Part shown: positions 33,971 through 43,389 of the stretch, piece by piece
Layout: each line of letters starts with the position of its first letter
How positions within the stretch are numbered: position 1 is the first letter of the stretch
From: Flavobacteriaceae bacterium
GTDB lineage: Bacteria; Bacteroidota; Bacteroidia; Flavobacteriales; Flavobacteriaceae
Assembly: GCA_013214065.1 (NCBI GenBank)
Contig: JABSPK010000008.1
Span: 1-64,000 of the forward strand
Reading direction: 5' to 3'
Length of the DNA: 64,000 nt
The notes under the pieces: generated by a model
Seen by the model: the letters and a program-made list of their open reading frames with translations, nothing else
Database searches by the model: none
What the model was told of the DNA's origin: nothing
Made by a program: the position numbers and the translations under genes

Positions 33971-34867
33971 TTAGTTGTTGTTGGTTAAGGCCAGGAATTG
34001 TTCTTCGAGACTTTCTTTTCGTTTTACCAAATGCGATAAGACGATGCCTTTGTCGAAGAGCATTTTGTTCAATTCCTCCGCATTCATTTCCTCCTTTAAA
34101 TATGCCGTTAAGGTGCCGTTTTCAGTTTCGATTTTGCCGAAACTGGCATTTTTTTCAAGTAAGCTCCGTAGCTCTTCCATGGCAGTGGTCTTGAGTTCGA
34201 AGAAGCCATGGCTTGCCAACATGCCGTCTACCGGCCCTGAATAGAGTTTGACCCCCTTGCGTAGGATCACCACGTGCGAACATACTTTTTCGACTTCGTC
34301 AAGCAGGTGTGAGGCCAATAGGATGGTCGTACCTTGACCGGCGATTTTCTTGATGATCTCACGGATCTGGTGGATCCCTGCGGGATCCAGGCCGTTGGTC
34401 GGCTCGTCCAAAATCAAGATTTCGGGATCGTTCAGCAGGGCCGAAGCGATGGCGAGGCGCTGCTTCATACCCAACGAATAGGTTTTGAATTTGCTGTCCT
34501 TGCGTTCCCAAAGCCCGACGAGCTCCAGTTTCTCTTGGATCTTGTCATCGGAAACCTCCTTGATCTTGCAGACCAATTTCAGGTTTTGTACGGCGGTCAT
34601 GTACGGATAAAAGTTCGGCCGCTCGATGATGGCGCCTACCTTTTTCAAGGCCTCATGGGTCGAGGTCGTTCCGTCGAACCATGAAAAGTCGCCCGAAGTA
34701 CGGTTGACGACGTTCAAAATAATGCCCAGGGTGGTTGATTTACCACTACCGTTCGGTCCGAGGATGCCATAGACGTTTCCTTTTTCAATGGTGAAGGAAA
34801 GGTCGCTTACGGCGGTCAGATAGCCAAACTTCTTGGTGAGGTGGTTCACCGTTAGTATCGTGTCCAA
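33971..34867 (-). CDS. ABC transporter ATP-binding protein
   Basis: The 298 residues carry Walker A GPNGSGKST, the Q-loop near NFYPYMTAVQNL, signature YSLGMKQRLAIA, Walker B ILILDEPTNGLDPAG and the H-loop LASHLL. A C-terminal extension of about 80 residues follows, as in other exporter ATPases. It forms a two-gene unit with the permease downstream. It is divergent from the kinase-like gene at 34941. Confidence 0.9.
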   Translation of the reverse strand: MDTILTVNHLTKKFGYLTAVSDLSFTIEKGNVYGILGPNGSGKSTTLGIILNVVNRTSGDFSWFDGTTSTHEALKKVGAIIERPNFYPYMTAVQNLKLVCKIKEVSDDKIQEKLELVGLWERKDSKFKTYSLGMKQRLAIASALLNDPEILILDEPTNGLDPAGIHQIREIIKKIAGQGTTILLASHLLDEVEKVCSHVVILRKGVKLYSGPVDGMLASHGFFELKTTAMEELRSLLEKNASFGKIETENGTLTAYLKEEMNAEELNKMLFDKGIVLSHLVKRKESLEEQFLALTNNN

Positions 34868-34940
34868 TGGTGGTTGTTTTTTTAGGTGTTTGTAGTAACT
34901 TGACGAAGAATCGCGTTTTTTGTTACATAAATGAGCTAGA

Positions 34941-36017
34941 ATGTCAGAAGAAAAATTAATGTCGAAAAAAAAGCCGGCCTATCCGGTGATCCCGGAGTTG
35001 GATGCCTATCTCGCGAAATACAACCGTAAAATCGAGATACCGATTTTTTATGAAGACCTATTGCGTTTCGCCGGTTCGATCGCCGTTGAGGACGATGAGG
35101 GTAATGATACCCTTTGGGTGCGCGTCTATTATTCGGAATTCGATCGGGAGGAAATCGATAAAAGTTTGAAAAAAGTGTATTCGATCTTGCATTCGGATGG
35201 GGGCAACCGCATCTTGGAATTCTTGAATATCGATGCGGTCGATTACTGCACCTTCGGCAATTCGAAGCCATTTCGCATTAAAGTGCGGAACATCCTAAAC
35301 GACAATTACACCTATTTCTATGTCAAGAAGACCGACGCCTCACGGGTCTACGGACTTGAACTGGAGCACATGCTTTCGCCTTATAACTTGAACTTTTTAG
35401 TGCATCAAGACACCTTGATCGAAGAGCATATCGCGGGTATACCCGGCGATGTTTTCATCAAGGATTTCCTGCCGACCCTTTCGATGCGCGAAAAGGCACA
35501 GTTGGCCAAGGAGTTCGTGAAATTCAATGAACGCTGTATGATCCGCTTACTCGGCGATATGCGCTCGTACAATTATGTGATCGTACCCGTTCACGATTTC
35601 GATCATGTGGTGTATAAAATCCGGGCCATTGATTTTGATCAGCAATGTTTTGAAGGGAAGCTGAAGGTCTACCGCCCCCAATTTTTCAAGGAAAACTTCA
35701 AGATGGTCGAGTTGGTGCGCCATCGGTTGCAGAAGAGTTCGGTCGACCAATACAAGATCGAAGAGCGTTCGATCGTGGCCAAACGGATCTTGAGTTCGGG
35801 GGATCGCATCCGCCAATTGGAAAAAATCGTGGAGCAAGACAGCATTTCGCTACCCGATAATATCGAACGGCTCAAAGGGGAAATCTATGACCTGACCTTG
35901 GATGCCAACTTCAAGAAAAGCAAGAAAATGGGCCAAGTATTGGCTTTGGCTTTGGATTTCGTCAAACGGAACTACCAAGACATGAGCATGCAGGATATCA
36001 TTGCCGGAAGCCGCTAG
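34941..36017 (+). CDS. Uncharacterised protein with kinase-like signature residues
   Basis: A 358-residue cytoplasmic protein, apparently conserved in flavobacteria but without a named family known to me. A kinase-like order of motifs can be read: VKK (129-130) as a possible beta-3 lysine, a glutamate helix GLELEHML (140-142), hinge-like LIEEHIAGIPGD (159-170), catalytic-loop-like LGDMRSYN with D206 and N211 (D+5), and DFD at 231-233 for the metal loop. A helical C-terminal region follows. This resembles aminoglycoside-phosphotransferase-like folds, with the usual His of HGD replaced by leucine. Whether it is active is unknown. It is convergent with ndpA, 1 bp apart. Confidence 0.6.
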   Translation: MSEEKLMSKKKPAYPVIPELDAYLAKYNRKIEIPIFYEDLLRFAGSIAVEDDEGNDTLWVRVYYSEFDREEIDKSLKKVYSILHSDGGNRILEFLNIDAVDYCTFGNSKPFRIKVRNILNDNYTYFYVKKTDASRVYGLELEHMLSPYNLNFLVHQDTLIEEHIAGIPGDVFIKDFLPTLSMREKAQLAKEFVKFNERCMIRLLGDMRSYNYVIVPVHDFDHVVYKIRAIDFDQQCFEGKLKVYRPQFFKENFKMVELVRHRLQKSSVDQYKIEERSIVAKRILSSGDRIRQLEKIVEQDSISLPDNIERLKGEIYDLTLDANFKKSKKMGQVLALALDFVKRNYQDMSMQDIIAGSR

Positions 36018-36018
36018 T

Positions 36019-37077
36019 CTAGCTTTTTTGCTCTTTGTTGAAATACACGAGGTAGTAATACATCTGTCGCTCCTCATCCCATCCTTTTTCAACGAACTTA
36101 CCCGCTGATTCCGGATTGATGAAGTCCATTTTGATTTGGATGTTGGTGTCGAGACTGATGACGTTTTTCATCTTTTTTCGAGCGACGGAAACCGCCTTGT
36201 TCGCGATATCGAAGTTCGAAACGTCCTCGATGCTGTACTTAGGGCCTTTTTCAACCTTATAGTGCTTGAACTCGGGGATCAGTTCCGGGTTTTCGATCAC
36301 TTCGTTCAAGAAGTTGGTCTCTTCAAAAGCATCGTTCTTCGCGAAATGGTTTACGGCCCGGTTCATGAACAATACTTCTTGTTGTTTGTCTTCTGCAGGC
36401 AGCACCACATCCTTGGCGAAGCCTTGGCAAAACTTCAAGTAGTTCTTGGTGTAGAAGTTCTCATCGGTCAAGGCTTGTAGTCCAAGAAAATCCTCAAGCC
36501 AGTATTTGGCATCGTACCGGTTGCTGTCGACCGAGAGTACTTTATACCCCTCTTCTTTGTGGGTGTTGAACACCAAGCAGCCTTTATCGAGTTTATTGAT
36601 ATTGATCCCTTGTCGGATATCGATCTCAAGATGCCCTGGGGCTTGCTTGAATTCAAGGAAATCGTGCTTCAGCTCGCTTTTGAAAATACCCAAGGCCTCT
36701 ACTTTTTCATTGTCGAGCAAAATTCCCGATATCGCAGCCACGTATACCTCCCCGTTTTTAATATGCGGATGGTTCGATTGATCGTGCAAGTGCTTGGCGA
36801 TTTGCGTGGAAAGCGTATGGAAATCTTCGGATCCGGCGAATGCCGAATCGGTCAATTTGTAGATTTCATTGAACTCCACTTCGACCTCATGGTTGAAGTG
36901 ATAGTAATTTTCCTCTTTTTCGCGAAAGGGTTTGAAAAAGTATTCTTTGAGAATGGCGGAAAGTTCATCGTTCATGCGCACCTTTTCCTGTGAGAGGAAA
37001 ATCGGTTCGTTACGGTGTCTGTTGCCCACCCGGTGTAGGGACAGGTTTTCGATTTGGGCGTTGTAAAGATTGAGCAT
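36019..37077 (-). CDS. Nucleoid-associated protein (NdpA/YejK family)
   Basis: A 352-residue protein opening LNLYNAQIENLSLHRVGNR and ending with KMDFINPESAGKFVEKGWDEERQMYYYLVYFN, which fits the 37-kDa nucleoid-associated NdpA family. Members bind DNA and are abundant, but their cellular job is poorly defined. The gene is convergent with the kinase-like gene and lies 45 bp beyond the pRiA4b-like gene. Start at 37077 fits the family N-terminus. Confidence 0.82.
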   Translation of the reverse strand: MLNLYNAQIENLSLHRVGNRHRNEPIFLSQEKVRMNDELSAILKEYFFKPFREKEENYYHFNHEVEVEFNEIYKLTDSAFAGSEDFHTLSTQIAKHLHDQSNHPHIKNGEVYVAAISGILLDNEKVEALGIFKSELKHDFLEFKQAPGHLEIDIRQGININKLDKGCLVFNTHKEEGYKVLSVDSNRYDAKYWLEDFLGLQALTDENFYTKNYLKFCQGFAKDVVLPAEDKQQEVLFMNRAVNHFAKNDAFEETNFLNEVIENPELIPEFKHYKVEKGPKYSIEDVSNFDIANKAVSVARKKMKNVISLDTNIQIKMDFINPESAGKFVEKGWDEERQMYYYLVYFNKEQKS

Positions 37078-37122
37078 AGTTCGTTTCGCTGGGTTGGATT
37101 AGCGCTTATATCGTTGGTTGGA

Positions 37123-37617
37123 TCAATTCCAATTTTCATCAAAATCCAGGTCGTCGTAGCTTTCGAGGCTATCGTCGATATCAAGACCTGGTTCGGATTC
37201 GAAGGTTTTTTCCGGCGGTTCATCAGGGAGTTCCCCGAAAGTGAAGAGCAGGTTGGGGTAGGAACGGCCGTCTTCTTTTTCGACGATATCGGCCAACTCT
37301 ACGAAAAAGGTCCACATCTTAAAGAAATCATAGACATAGATCATTTTCGGATGTTGTTCGGTCAATACCTGATCCAAGGTCGTTTCGGCCATCAATCGGA
37401 TGTCGGACCCGTTTTCACTCATATCGAACAGCGCGATTTCCTCGTCTTGGTTCCATTCGTCATCACAGGTATAAAACGATGCCATTTCGCTACCCATAAA
37501 GCCGAAGGCTTGGGTAATGGCATTGTGTAAATCCTCTAAGGTATTGGTTTCCTCAATCTCGATATCCCTAAAAATATCCTCTTCCGCATCAAGAATAATC
37601 CTGATCTTATAAATCAT
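37123..37617 (-). CDS. pRiA4b ORF-3-like protein (IS1096 passenger TnpR-like family)
   Basis: The 164 residues begin MIYKIRIILDAEEDIFRDIEIEE and contain TLEDLHNAITQAFGF, ALFDMSENGS and KMIYVYDFFKMWTFFVEL, the marks of the PRiA4_ORF3 family (PF07929). The family name derives from plasmids and IS1096, but the protein is chromosomal and common; no transposase is nearby. The C-terminal tail is very acidic. Its function is unknown. It starts 26 bp after the ctaA stop, in the same direction. Confidence 0.75.
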   Translation of the reverse strand: MIYKIRIILDAEEDIFRDIEIEETNTLEDLHNAITQAFGFMGSEMASFYTCDDEWNQDEEIALFDMSENGSDIRLMAETTLDQVLTEQHPKMIYVYDFFKMWTFFVELADIVEKEDGRSYPNLLFTFGELPDEPPEKTFESEPGLDIDDSLESYDDLDFDENWN

Positions 37618-37643
37618 CCGTCAAAAATTAGGTGGGTGTAAAG

Positions 37644-38684
37644 TTACGAAGATTTCGTAGCAACGGACAAATCACGGTACTCCAATATCAGATAGTATTG
37701 CACCCCGAAGAGGATGCTGGCGAGCACCAAATGCAGGGGTTGGCTTCCAAACGGGAAATCAACGTAGTACATCAAAATGCCCGTAGCGATTTCGAGCCCT
37801 AGCAGCAGCATGACCGCGTTCATTTTTTTGAAAGGAAGCGCATAGCGTCTTACATGAACGAAAAGGTAGAGGTTCAATAGCAAGACCAAGATCGAGAAAC
37901 TCCGATGCACATAGAAGGTCATGGTGGGTGCGGCCAACCAGTCCGATTTTGAGGCCTCCCCCAAGATTTTGATCTGTAGGTCGATAAACTCACGCACTTG
38001 GGTGCCAAGTACGATCTGCACCAAACTGAGGACTAGGGCGATCACCAAAACCAATCCGAACCATCGTGAAGGCAGGCGTTCCGTTTCTAAAACCTTGGGG
38101 GCACTGCGCTTTATAACGATCAATAGTAGTGCCACGATGACCAAGGCCATGAGCATGTGCAAGGTAATCTTATAGGGTGCCAAAACAGAATAGACGACCG
38201 TGGCCCCCAACCAAGCTTGAAAGCCCATACCGATGACGACCAAACAGGAAAGCAGGACACGCAAGCGGTCTGTTTTCAAGAACCGGAACGAAAATAAGGC
38301 CAAAGCCAAGGTCGCTAAGCCCGCCAGCGCCCCGAGCAATCGGTTGATATATTCCACCCAGGTATGCCAAACGTTAAAGGTGGCGTAATCATGTTTGGTA
38401 TAGGCCTCCCAGTTTTCAGGGTCGAAAGTTGTTCCTGTGGTAAAATCTTCTTTGGCGACCTTCAAGGCTTGTTCGACGATGATGACCTGCCCTTTTTCGA
38501 AGCTTCGCCCAGCTTGCCATTGCAGCGTGGCTTCTTCTGTCGGGGGAATGTAGTAGCCAAAACACTTGGGCCAATCAGGACAGCCCATACCACTGCCGGT
38601 CATGCGTACTACCGCCCCGGCAACAATGACCAAATAGACCAATACCAAAGTGATTTTCGCCAATTTGTGGAAGTTTTGGTTCAT
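37644..38684 (-). CDS. ctaA: Heme A synthase (COX15/CtaA)
   Basis: The enzyme oxidises the C8 methyl of heme O to give heme A for aa3-type oxidases. Eight membrane helices are visible, with GAVVRMTGSGMGCPDWPKCFG near residue 21 and the histidine-bearing segments HTWVEYINRLLGALAG and FYVHRSFSILVLL. Length of 346 is normal. It overlaps the end of cca by four bases (ATGA), so the two are translationally coupled although unrelated in function. It also belongs to heme metabolism, but is far from the heme-uptake genes. Confidence 0.92.
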   Translation of the reverse strand: MNQNFHKLAKITLVLVYLVIVAGAVVRMTGSGMGCPDWPKCFGYYIPPTEEATLQWQAGRSFEKGQVIIVEQALKVAKEDFTTGTTFDPENWEAYTKHDYATFNVWHTWVEYINRLLGALAGLATLALALFSFRFLKTDRLRVLLSCLVVIGMGFQAWLGATVVYSVLAPYKITLHMLMALVIVALLLIVIKRSAPKVLETERLPSRWFGLVLVIALVLSLVQIVLGTQVREFIDLQIKILGEASKSDWLAAPTMTFYVHRSFSILVLLLNLYLFVHVRRYALPFKKMNAVMLLLGLEIATGILMYYVDFPFGSQPLHLVLASILFGVQYYLILEYRDLSVATKSS

Positions 38685-40111
38685 GCGTCTTGTCGTTTAA
38701 GTCCGATTTCCTGGCCTTTATCAAGCATGTAGCGATAAGCGGCTTCGCGCTCGTTGGGGATTTCGCCCGATAAAATCGCCTCTTTGATGGCCTCTTTGAT
38801 GATCCCGATTTCGCGGGAGGGTTTCAGTTGAAAGGCTTGCATGATTTCCTCACCGCTCACCGGTGGTTGGAAATTCCGAATGCGATCGCGTTCTTCCACC
38901 TCGACGATTTTTTGACGAACGATTTTGAAATTGTGCAGGTATCTTCTCTGTTTCTTCGGGTTTTTGGTGGTAATATCGGCCTCACATAGGGTCATCAGAT
39001 CATCGACATGATCGCCGGCATCGAACACCAAACGGCGTACGGCCGAATCGGTGACATGATCTTGCGAGAGGATCACCGGCCGCGAACTCATCAAGACCAT
39101 TTTCTGGACGAATTTCATTTTTTCGTTCAAAGGCATGCGGAGCCTTTTGAATACCTTGTAGACCATTTTGGAACCAACGAACTCGTGGGCATGGAAGGTC
39201 CATCCTATTTTTTTATCAAATCGTTTGGTCGGCGCCTTGCCGATATCATGAAGCAGGGCGGCCCAGCGCAACCAGAGGTCGTCGGTGGTCCGCGATATGT
39301 TGTCGACCACCTCAAGGGTATGCCAGAAGTTGTCTTTATGGCGTTGGCCCTCGACTTCTTCGATACCTTGTAAGGCCAAGAGTTCGGGTAGGATGAAGGC
39401 CATCAACCCGGTGTGGTGCAACAATTTCAAACCCACTGAGGGTTTATCGGCCATCATGATCTTGTTGAACTCATCGATGATGCGTTCCTTGGATACGATC
39501 TTCAGGCGTTCTTTGTTTTTGGAAATGGCCTGAAGGGATCCCAATTCGATCTCAAAGCCCAGTTGTGTCGCAAAGCGGATGGCTCGCATCATACGGAGCG
39601 GATCATCGGAATAGGTGATGTTCGGTTCCAAAGGGGTACGTATGGTTTTATCGGCCAGATCCGATACGCCTTCAAAAGGGTCCAAAAGCCGACCGAAATC
39701 GGCGCTGTTCAACGATATGGCCAGGGCGTTGATCGTAAAATCACGGCGTTTTTGGTCATCTTCCAAACTGCCGTCTTCCACAATGGGCTTGCGGCTGTCA
39801 CGGTTGTAACTTTCCTTTCGGGCCCCAACTAATTCCACTTCATACGCGTCCGTTTTGATCATCGCCGTACCGAAGTTTTTAAAAACGGTAACATCGGGTT
39901 TTCCAGGCAGTAGCGCGGCCACTTTTCGGGCCAGTTGGATGCCACTTCCGACCACGACGATGTCGATATCCTTTTTCACCGCCCTTTGCAGTAAATGATC
40001 CCGTACGAAGCCACCAATGACATAACAGTCCACTTGAAGTGTGGCCGCCGCCTCGCGAATCGTTGAAAAAACCGGGATGTCAACCGCCTTACTGTAGTCT
40101 TCCTGCAACAT
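38681..40111 (-). CDS. cca: CCA tRNA nucleotidyltransferase
   Basis: It adds or repairs the 3' CCA of tRNAs. The start at 40111 gives 476 residues: VIGGFVRDHLL and KDIDIVVVGSG (the metal DxD), RRDFTINALA, LLDPFEGVSDL, DDPLRMMRAIRFATQLGF, and an HD domain with WAALLHDIGKAPT. The open frame continues upstream into tsaC but that part is a shadow. It begins one base after the tsaC stop and overlaps ctaA. Confidence 0.94.
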   Translation of the reverse strand: MLQEDYSKAVDIPVFSTIREAAATLQVDCYVIGGFVRDHLLQRAVKKDIDIVVVGSGIQLARKVAALLPGKPDVTVFKNFGTAMIKTDAYEVELVGARKESYNRDSRKPIVEDGSLEDDQKRRDFTINALAISLNSADFGRLLDPFEGVSDLADKTIRTPLEPNITYSDDPLRMMRAIRFATQLGFEIELGSLQAISKNKERLKIVSKERIIDEFNKIMMADKPSVGLKLLHHTGLMAFILPELLALQGIEEVEGQRHKDNFWHTLEVVDNISRTTDDLWLRWAALLHDIGKAPTKRFDKKIGWTFHAHEFVGSKMVYKVFKRLRMPLNEKMKFVQKMVLMSSRPVILSQDHVTDSAVRRLVFDAGDHVDDLMTLCEADITTKNPKKQRRYLHNFKIVRQKIVEVEERDRIRNFQPPVSGEEIMQAFQLKPSREIGIIKEAIKEAILSGEIPNEREAAYRYMLDKGQEIGLKRQDA

Positions 40112-40112
40112 G

Positions 40113-40697
40113 TTATTCTCGAATAACCCGAACCGTACCATCATTGCCCAACTTGATAATCGATGAAGGGGCGGTACGCACGGTTTCACGGTGCAAATTT
40201 ACCACATAGTCGACACCTCCTAAAATTTTAGGGGAGATACTCGCATATTGTGGTGGGGTAGGTTCGCCCGAGATATTGGCGGAGGTCGAAACGATCGGCC
40301 TACCGAACCTGCGTATCAAGTATTGGCAAAAGCGATCGCTGGCGACGCGGATGGCCAAAGAATCATCGGCTGCGATCAAATTCGGAGCCACGTTTTTCGG
40401 GCGGTCATAAATAATAGTAGTCGGTTTGGTACTTAGATCCATGATGTCATAGGCCGGTTCAGGAACTTCATGCACATGGCGTTCCAACATGGCTTGATGG
40501 GCAACCAAACAGATCAGGGCCTTCGAATCTTCCCGATTTTTCAAAGCGTAGACTTTGCGAACGGCTTCCGCATTGGCAGCATCGCATCCGATACCCCAAA
40601 CGGTATCGGTCGGATAGACGATAAGCCCACCGGTTTCAAGAATGGGAAGACAGGCATTGATTTCATCTAAGATTTCCTGTGGAATCGATTTGGCCAT
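40113..40697 (-). CDS. tsaC: L-threonylcarbamoyladenylate synthase
   Basis: The enzyme makes threonylcarbamoyl-AMP for the t6A modification of ANN-decoding tRNAs. The 194 residues have the YrdC/Sua5 core: LETGGLIVYPTDTVWGIGCDAAN, YALKNREDSKALICLV, and later RVASDRFCQYLIRRFGRPIVSTSANISG. The ATG at 40697 fits the family; one 15 bases upstream at 40712 is possible. It heads the tsaC-cca-ctaA cluster, pairing two tRNA maturation genes. Confidence 0.92.
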   Translation of the reverse strand: MAKSIPQEILDEINACLPILETGGLIVYPTDTVWGIGCDAANAEAVRKVYALKNREDSKALICLVAHQAMLERHVHEVPEPAYDIMDLSTKPTTIIYDRPKNVAPNLIAADDSLAIRVASDRFCQYLIRRFGRPIVSTSANISGEPTPPQYASISPKILGGVDYVVNLHRETVRTAPSSIIKLGNDGTVRVIRE

Positions 40698-40822
40698 AGG
40701 TGTTGGGTGCATCTTGGTTTCGCGATTTCAAAAGTAGGTGTAAAACTTCAGCTTGACAATGGCCGTTTTGATTTGCATTTCGTAGCTTGCTCCGTCGAAC
40801 CACATTCGCATTATAGCACTGC

Positions 40823-41674
40823 ATGAAATTGTCCGAAATCCCCGTATCGTTTTACCATCAGGCACGGTTGGCCCTAAAAAAGCCTTCCCAACTACAGGGC
40901 AAGGGCAAACCGAGGCTTCCGGTCATCGTTTCGTTGACCTCGATCCCATCACGCTTGCATGCTTTGTCAACCACGGTTCGAAGCTTGCTGTGCCAAGATG
41001 CCCTACCTGAAAAAATCGTGCTTTGGTTGCACCACGATCTTGAAGAAACCCTACCACGATCTTTGGCTACGTTGCAAGGGGATATTTTCGAGATCCGGTA
41101 TTCGCCCTATACCTTTTCACACCGCAAGTTGATCCATAGTCTTGATGCTTTTCCAGATCGTATCATTATTACCTGTGATGACGATTTGATTTACCATCCG
41201 TCGGCTTTGAAGATGACCTATGAGCAACACCTAAAGCATCCTGACTGTGTCATCGGTAACCGTTGTCGTGAAATTTCGTACGATGCGGAAGGCGTGGTGC
41301 GTTCTTATCTGCAATGGCCGTTCGTCAAGGAAGCTAAAGTGGATCCATGGTTGTTGATGCCCGTCGGGGCCTTTTTGGTGCTATACCCTCCCGGAATCTT
41401 GGACGAGGAGGCCAAAAATGTGGACCTCTTTACCGAAATCGCCCCAAAAAGCGATGACCTATGGTTCAAGACCTGTGCCCTGCTCAAAGGGAAGCGGTCG
41501 ATGGCATCGACCAATCCCCCACCGGAACCCATCCCCGTATGGGGTACCCAAAAAGTGGCCCTAAAGCATGTCAACAATAAAATGGACTTCAACCGCAACC
41601 AATGGGAGGCCGTCAGCAAACACTTCGGCTTCAAACTGCCGAGAACCGAAGTCGAGGGGCCAATTCGGCGTTAG
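40823..41674 (+). CDS. Glycosyltransferase-like protein (GT-A fold)
   Basis: The 283 residues have LPVIVSLTSIPSRL near 32, a metal-binding D119-D-D121 in IIITCDDDLIYHP and a conserved KSDDLWFK near 213. This matches a family of GT-A-like transferases found near polysaccharide genes. No membrane segment is seen, so it is cytoplasmic or peripheral. It is followed by another glycosyltransferase gene, suggesting joint action on a surface glycan. Confidence 0.75.
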   Translation: MKLSEIPVSFYHQARLALKKPSQLQGKGKPRLPVIVSLTSIPSRLHALSTTVRSLLCQDALPEKIVLWLHHDLEETLPRSLATLQGDIFEIRYSPYTFSHRKLIHSLDAFPDRIIITCDDDLIYHPSALKMTYEQHLKHPDCVIGNRCREISYDAEGVVRSYLQWPFVKEAKVDPWLLMPVGAFLVLYPPGILDEEAKNVDLFTEIAPKSDDLWFKTCALLKGKRSMASTNPPPEPIPVWGTQKVALKHVNNKMDFNRNQWEAVSKHFGFKLPRTEVEGPIRR

Positions 41675-41732
41675 CCTTTTGCAATCTTTTTTTTTGACCT
41701 TCGGTTTGACCTGACTTTCCTATTTTTGCCCA

Positions 41733-42566
41733 ATGGACCAATCGCAACCCGAACTCCCGAAAATTTCGGTCATCGTAAGTACGTACAATGCCGAAGACTG
41801 GCTTGAAAAAGTACTATGGGGTTTCCATTGCCAGTTGTTCAAGAATTTTGAGGTCATCGTGGCCGATGATGGTTCGGGGCCGGCGACCAAGGAATTGATC
41901 GATGCCATGGCGGCTAAGGTCGGCTATCGCTTGATCCATGTTTGGCAAGAAGACGACGGGTTCCAGAAATCACGCATCTTGAACAAAGCGATCATGGCCT
42001 GTAATGCGGAGTACATCATTATGACCGATGGAGACTGTATTCCGAGGGAAGATTTCGTAGAAGTACACTATATCAATAAAGCCAAAGGGTATTTCATTTC
42101 AGGCGGTTACTACATGTTGCCCATGAACGTTTCGAAACAAATTACCCTTGCCGATATCGAAGCGCAGAATTGCTTTGACATCCATTGGTTGAAAGAAAAG
42201 GGTATCCCAAAAACCTTTAAGAACAACAAGTTGACCGCCAAAGGGTTCATTTCTTTCGTGCTGAATACCTTTACACCGACCAATGCCAGTTGGAACGGGC
42301 ACAATTCTTCAGGATGGAAAAAGGATATCCTAAACGTCAACGGTTTCGATGAGCGCATGCAATATGGGGGGCAGGATAGGGAATTGGGCGAGCGGTTGTT
42401 CAATTTCGGTCTGAAATCGAAGCAACTGCGTTACAGTGCCGTCTGTGTGCATTTGGATCACAAACGTGGCTATAAAACCCCGGAATCAATTGCGAAAAAT
42501 CGGGCCATTCGAAAGGAAACGAGAACGGCCAAACACGTTTGGACGCATTACGGCATTACCAAATAG
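41733..42566 (+). CDS. Glycosyltransferase family 2 with galactosyltransferase-like C-domain
   Basis: A 277-residue GT2: ISVIVSTYNAEDWLEKVL, VIVADDGSG (D45-D46), the metal DGD at 99-101 and the acceptor-side motif MQYGGQDRELGERLFNFG with ED-like residues, as in Glyco_transf_7C proteins. TATTTTTG at 41721-41728 lies four bases before the ATG, so transcription may start at or next to the start codon. The 3' end overlaps the convergent glycosyltransferase by 19 bp. Confidence 0.85.
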   Translation: MDQSQPELPKISVIVSTYNAEDWLEKVLWGFHCQLFKNFEVIVADDGSGPATKELIDAMAAKVGYRLIHVWQEDDGFQKSRILNKAIMACNAEYIIMTDGDCIPREDFVEVHYINKAKGYFISGGYYMLPMNVSKQITLADIEAQNCFDIHWLKEKGIPKTFKNNKLTAKGFISFVLNTFTPTNASWNGHNSSGWKKDILNVNGFDERMQYGGQDRELGERLFNFGLKSKQLRYSAVCVHLDHKRGYKTPESIAKNRAIRKETRTAKHVWTHYGITK

Positions 42567-43342
42567 TACGCCAATTCGTTTTTCTTCTCCAAGCGTTTGA
42601 GTTCACGATACCGTTCGTACACCCCTAAGGCGTTCAAATAACTGATCGTCAGTCCTTTTTTGCCATCGAGAAAGCCCAAACGGAGTATGAAGTGGTTGAA
42701 AAACTTCCAGCTCGGTCTGATGAACATGAACAAATAGTTGAACCGCTTTTCCTTATAAAAAGCTTCTTTGGCCTTCAGTTGCCCGTAGCGAAGCATTTTG
42801 CCCTTGTAATCTTCGTAATCTTTATAGCAATAGTGCGTCAAGCGTTCTTTCAGGATACAGGAGTTGCCATCGACTTCCAAGGTTTCATGAACGATCTTGC
42901 GATCGGTGAACTTGGCTTTGCTCTTTCGGAACAGGCGATGGTTTTTATCGGTCTGCCAACCGCTGTAATTCAAACGTTCGTTTTGAAACATGAAGGCCCG
43001 ATAGAACCAATACGCTTCGCAGGCATTGGGATCGTTTACCGTTTCGACGATTTCTTGCCGTAGGGCATCACCGACCACTTCATCGGCATCGACGAACAAG
43101 ATCCAATCGTGGCTTGCTTGCTTGAGTGCGTATGATTTCTGCGCCGTGAAGTTCTTAAACGGATGCTGGATTACCTTGACATTGGGTTGGGCCAGCAAAT
43201 ATTCATAGGTACCATCGGTACTGTAAGAATCGACAACGATAAGTTCATCAGCAAAGGAGATGGACTCGATGCACTTTTCGATATAACCGATTTCGTTGTA
43301 GGTAATAACAAGCGCGGTAATATGTGGTTTTGGGGCTTTCAG
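42548..43342 (-). CDS. Glycosyltransferase family 2 (WaaE/KdtX-like), start codon unclear
   Basis: Translating beyond the TTG at 43198 recovers a proper GT2 N-terminus: HITALVITYNEIGYIEKC, ADELIVVDSYSTDGT, then LFVDADEVV and WFYRAFMF. The family resembles LPS core beta-glucosyltransferases. The frame is open from 43375, but no ATG, GTG or TTG exists before the essential VITYNE motif. CTG at 43342 or an ATT (43345, 43321) are the only candidates. A promoter at 43390-43420 shows transcription starts upstream. The start shown is provisional. Confidence 0.75.
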   Translation of the reverse strand: MKAPKPHITALVITYNEIGYIEKCIESISFADELIVVDSYSTDGTYEYLLAQPNVKVIQHPFKNFTAQKSYALKQASHDWILFVDADEVVGDALRQEIVETVNDPNACEAYWFYRAFMFQNERLNYSGWQTDKNHRLFRKSKAKFTDRKIVHETLEVDGNSCILKERLTHYCYKDYEDYKGKMLRYGQLKAKEAFYKEKRFNYLFMFIRPSWKFFNHFILRLGFLDGKKGLTISYLNALGVYERYRELKRLEKKNELAYYLVMP

Positions 43343-43389
43343 AATCCTTATTTTTTGGTTATTGTGGCTTAAAGCTTACAAAGCTATAA

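Noticed and set aside
37123-37617. IS1096/pRiA4b-named gene as evidence of a transposon
   Set aside because: The name is historical; there is no transposase or terminal inverted repeat nearby.
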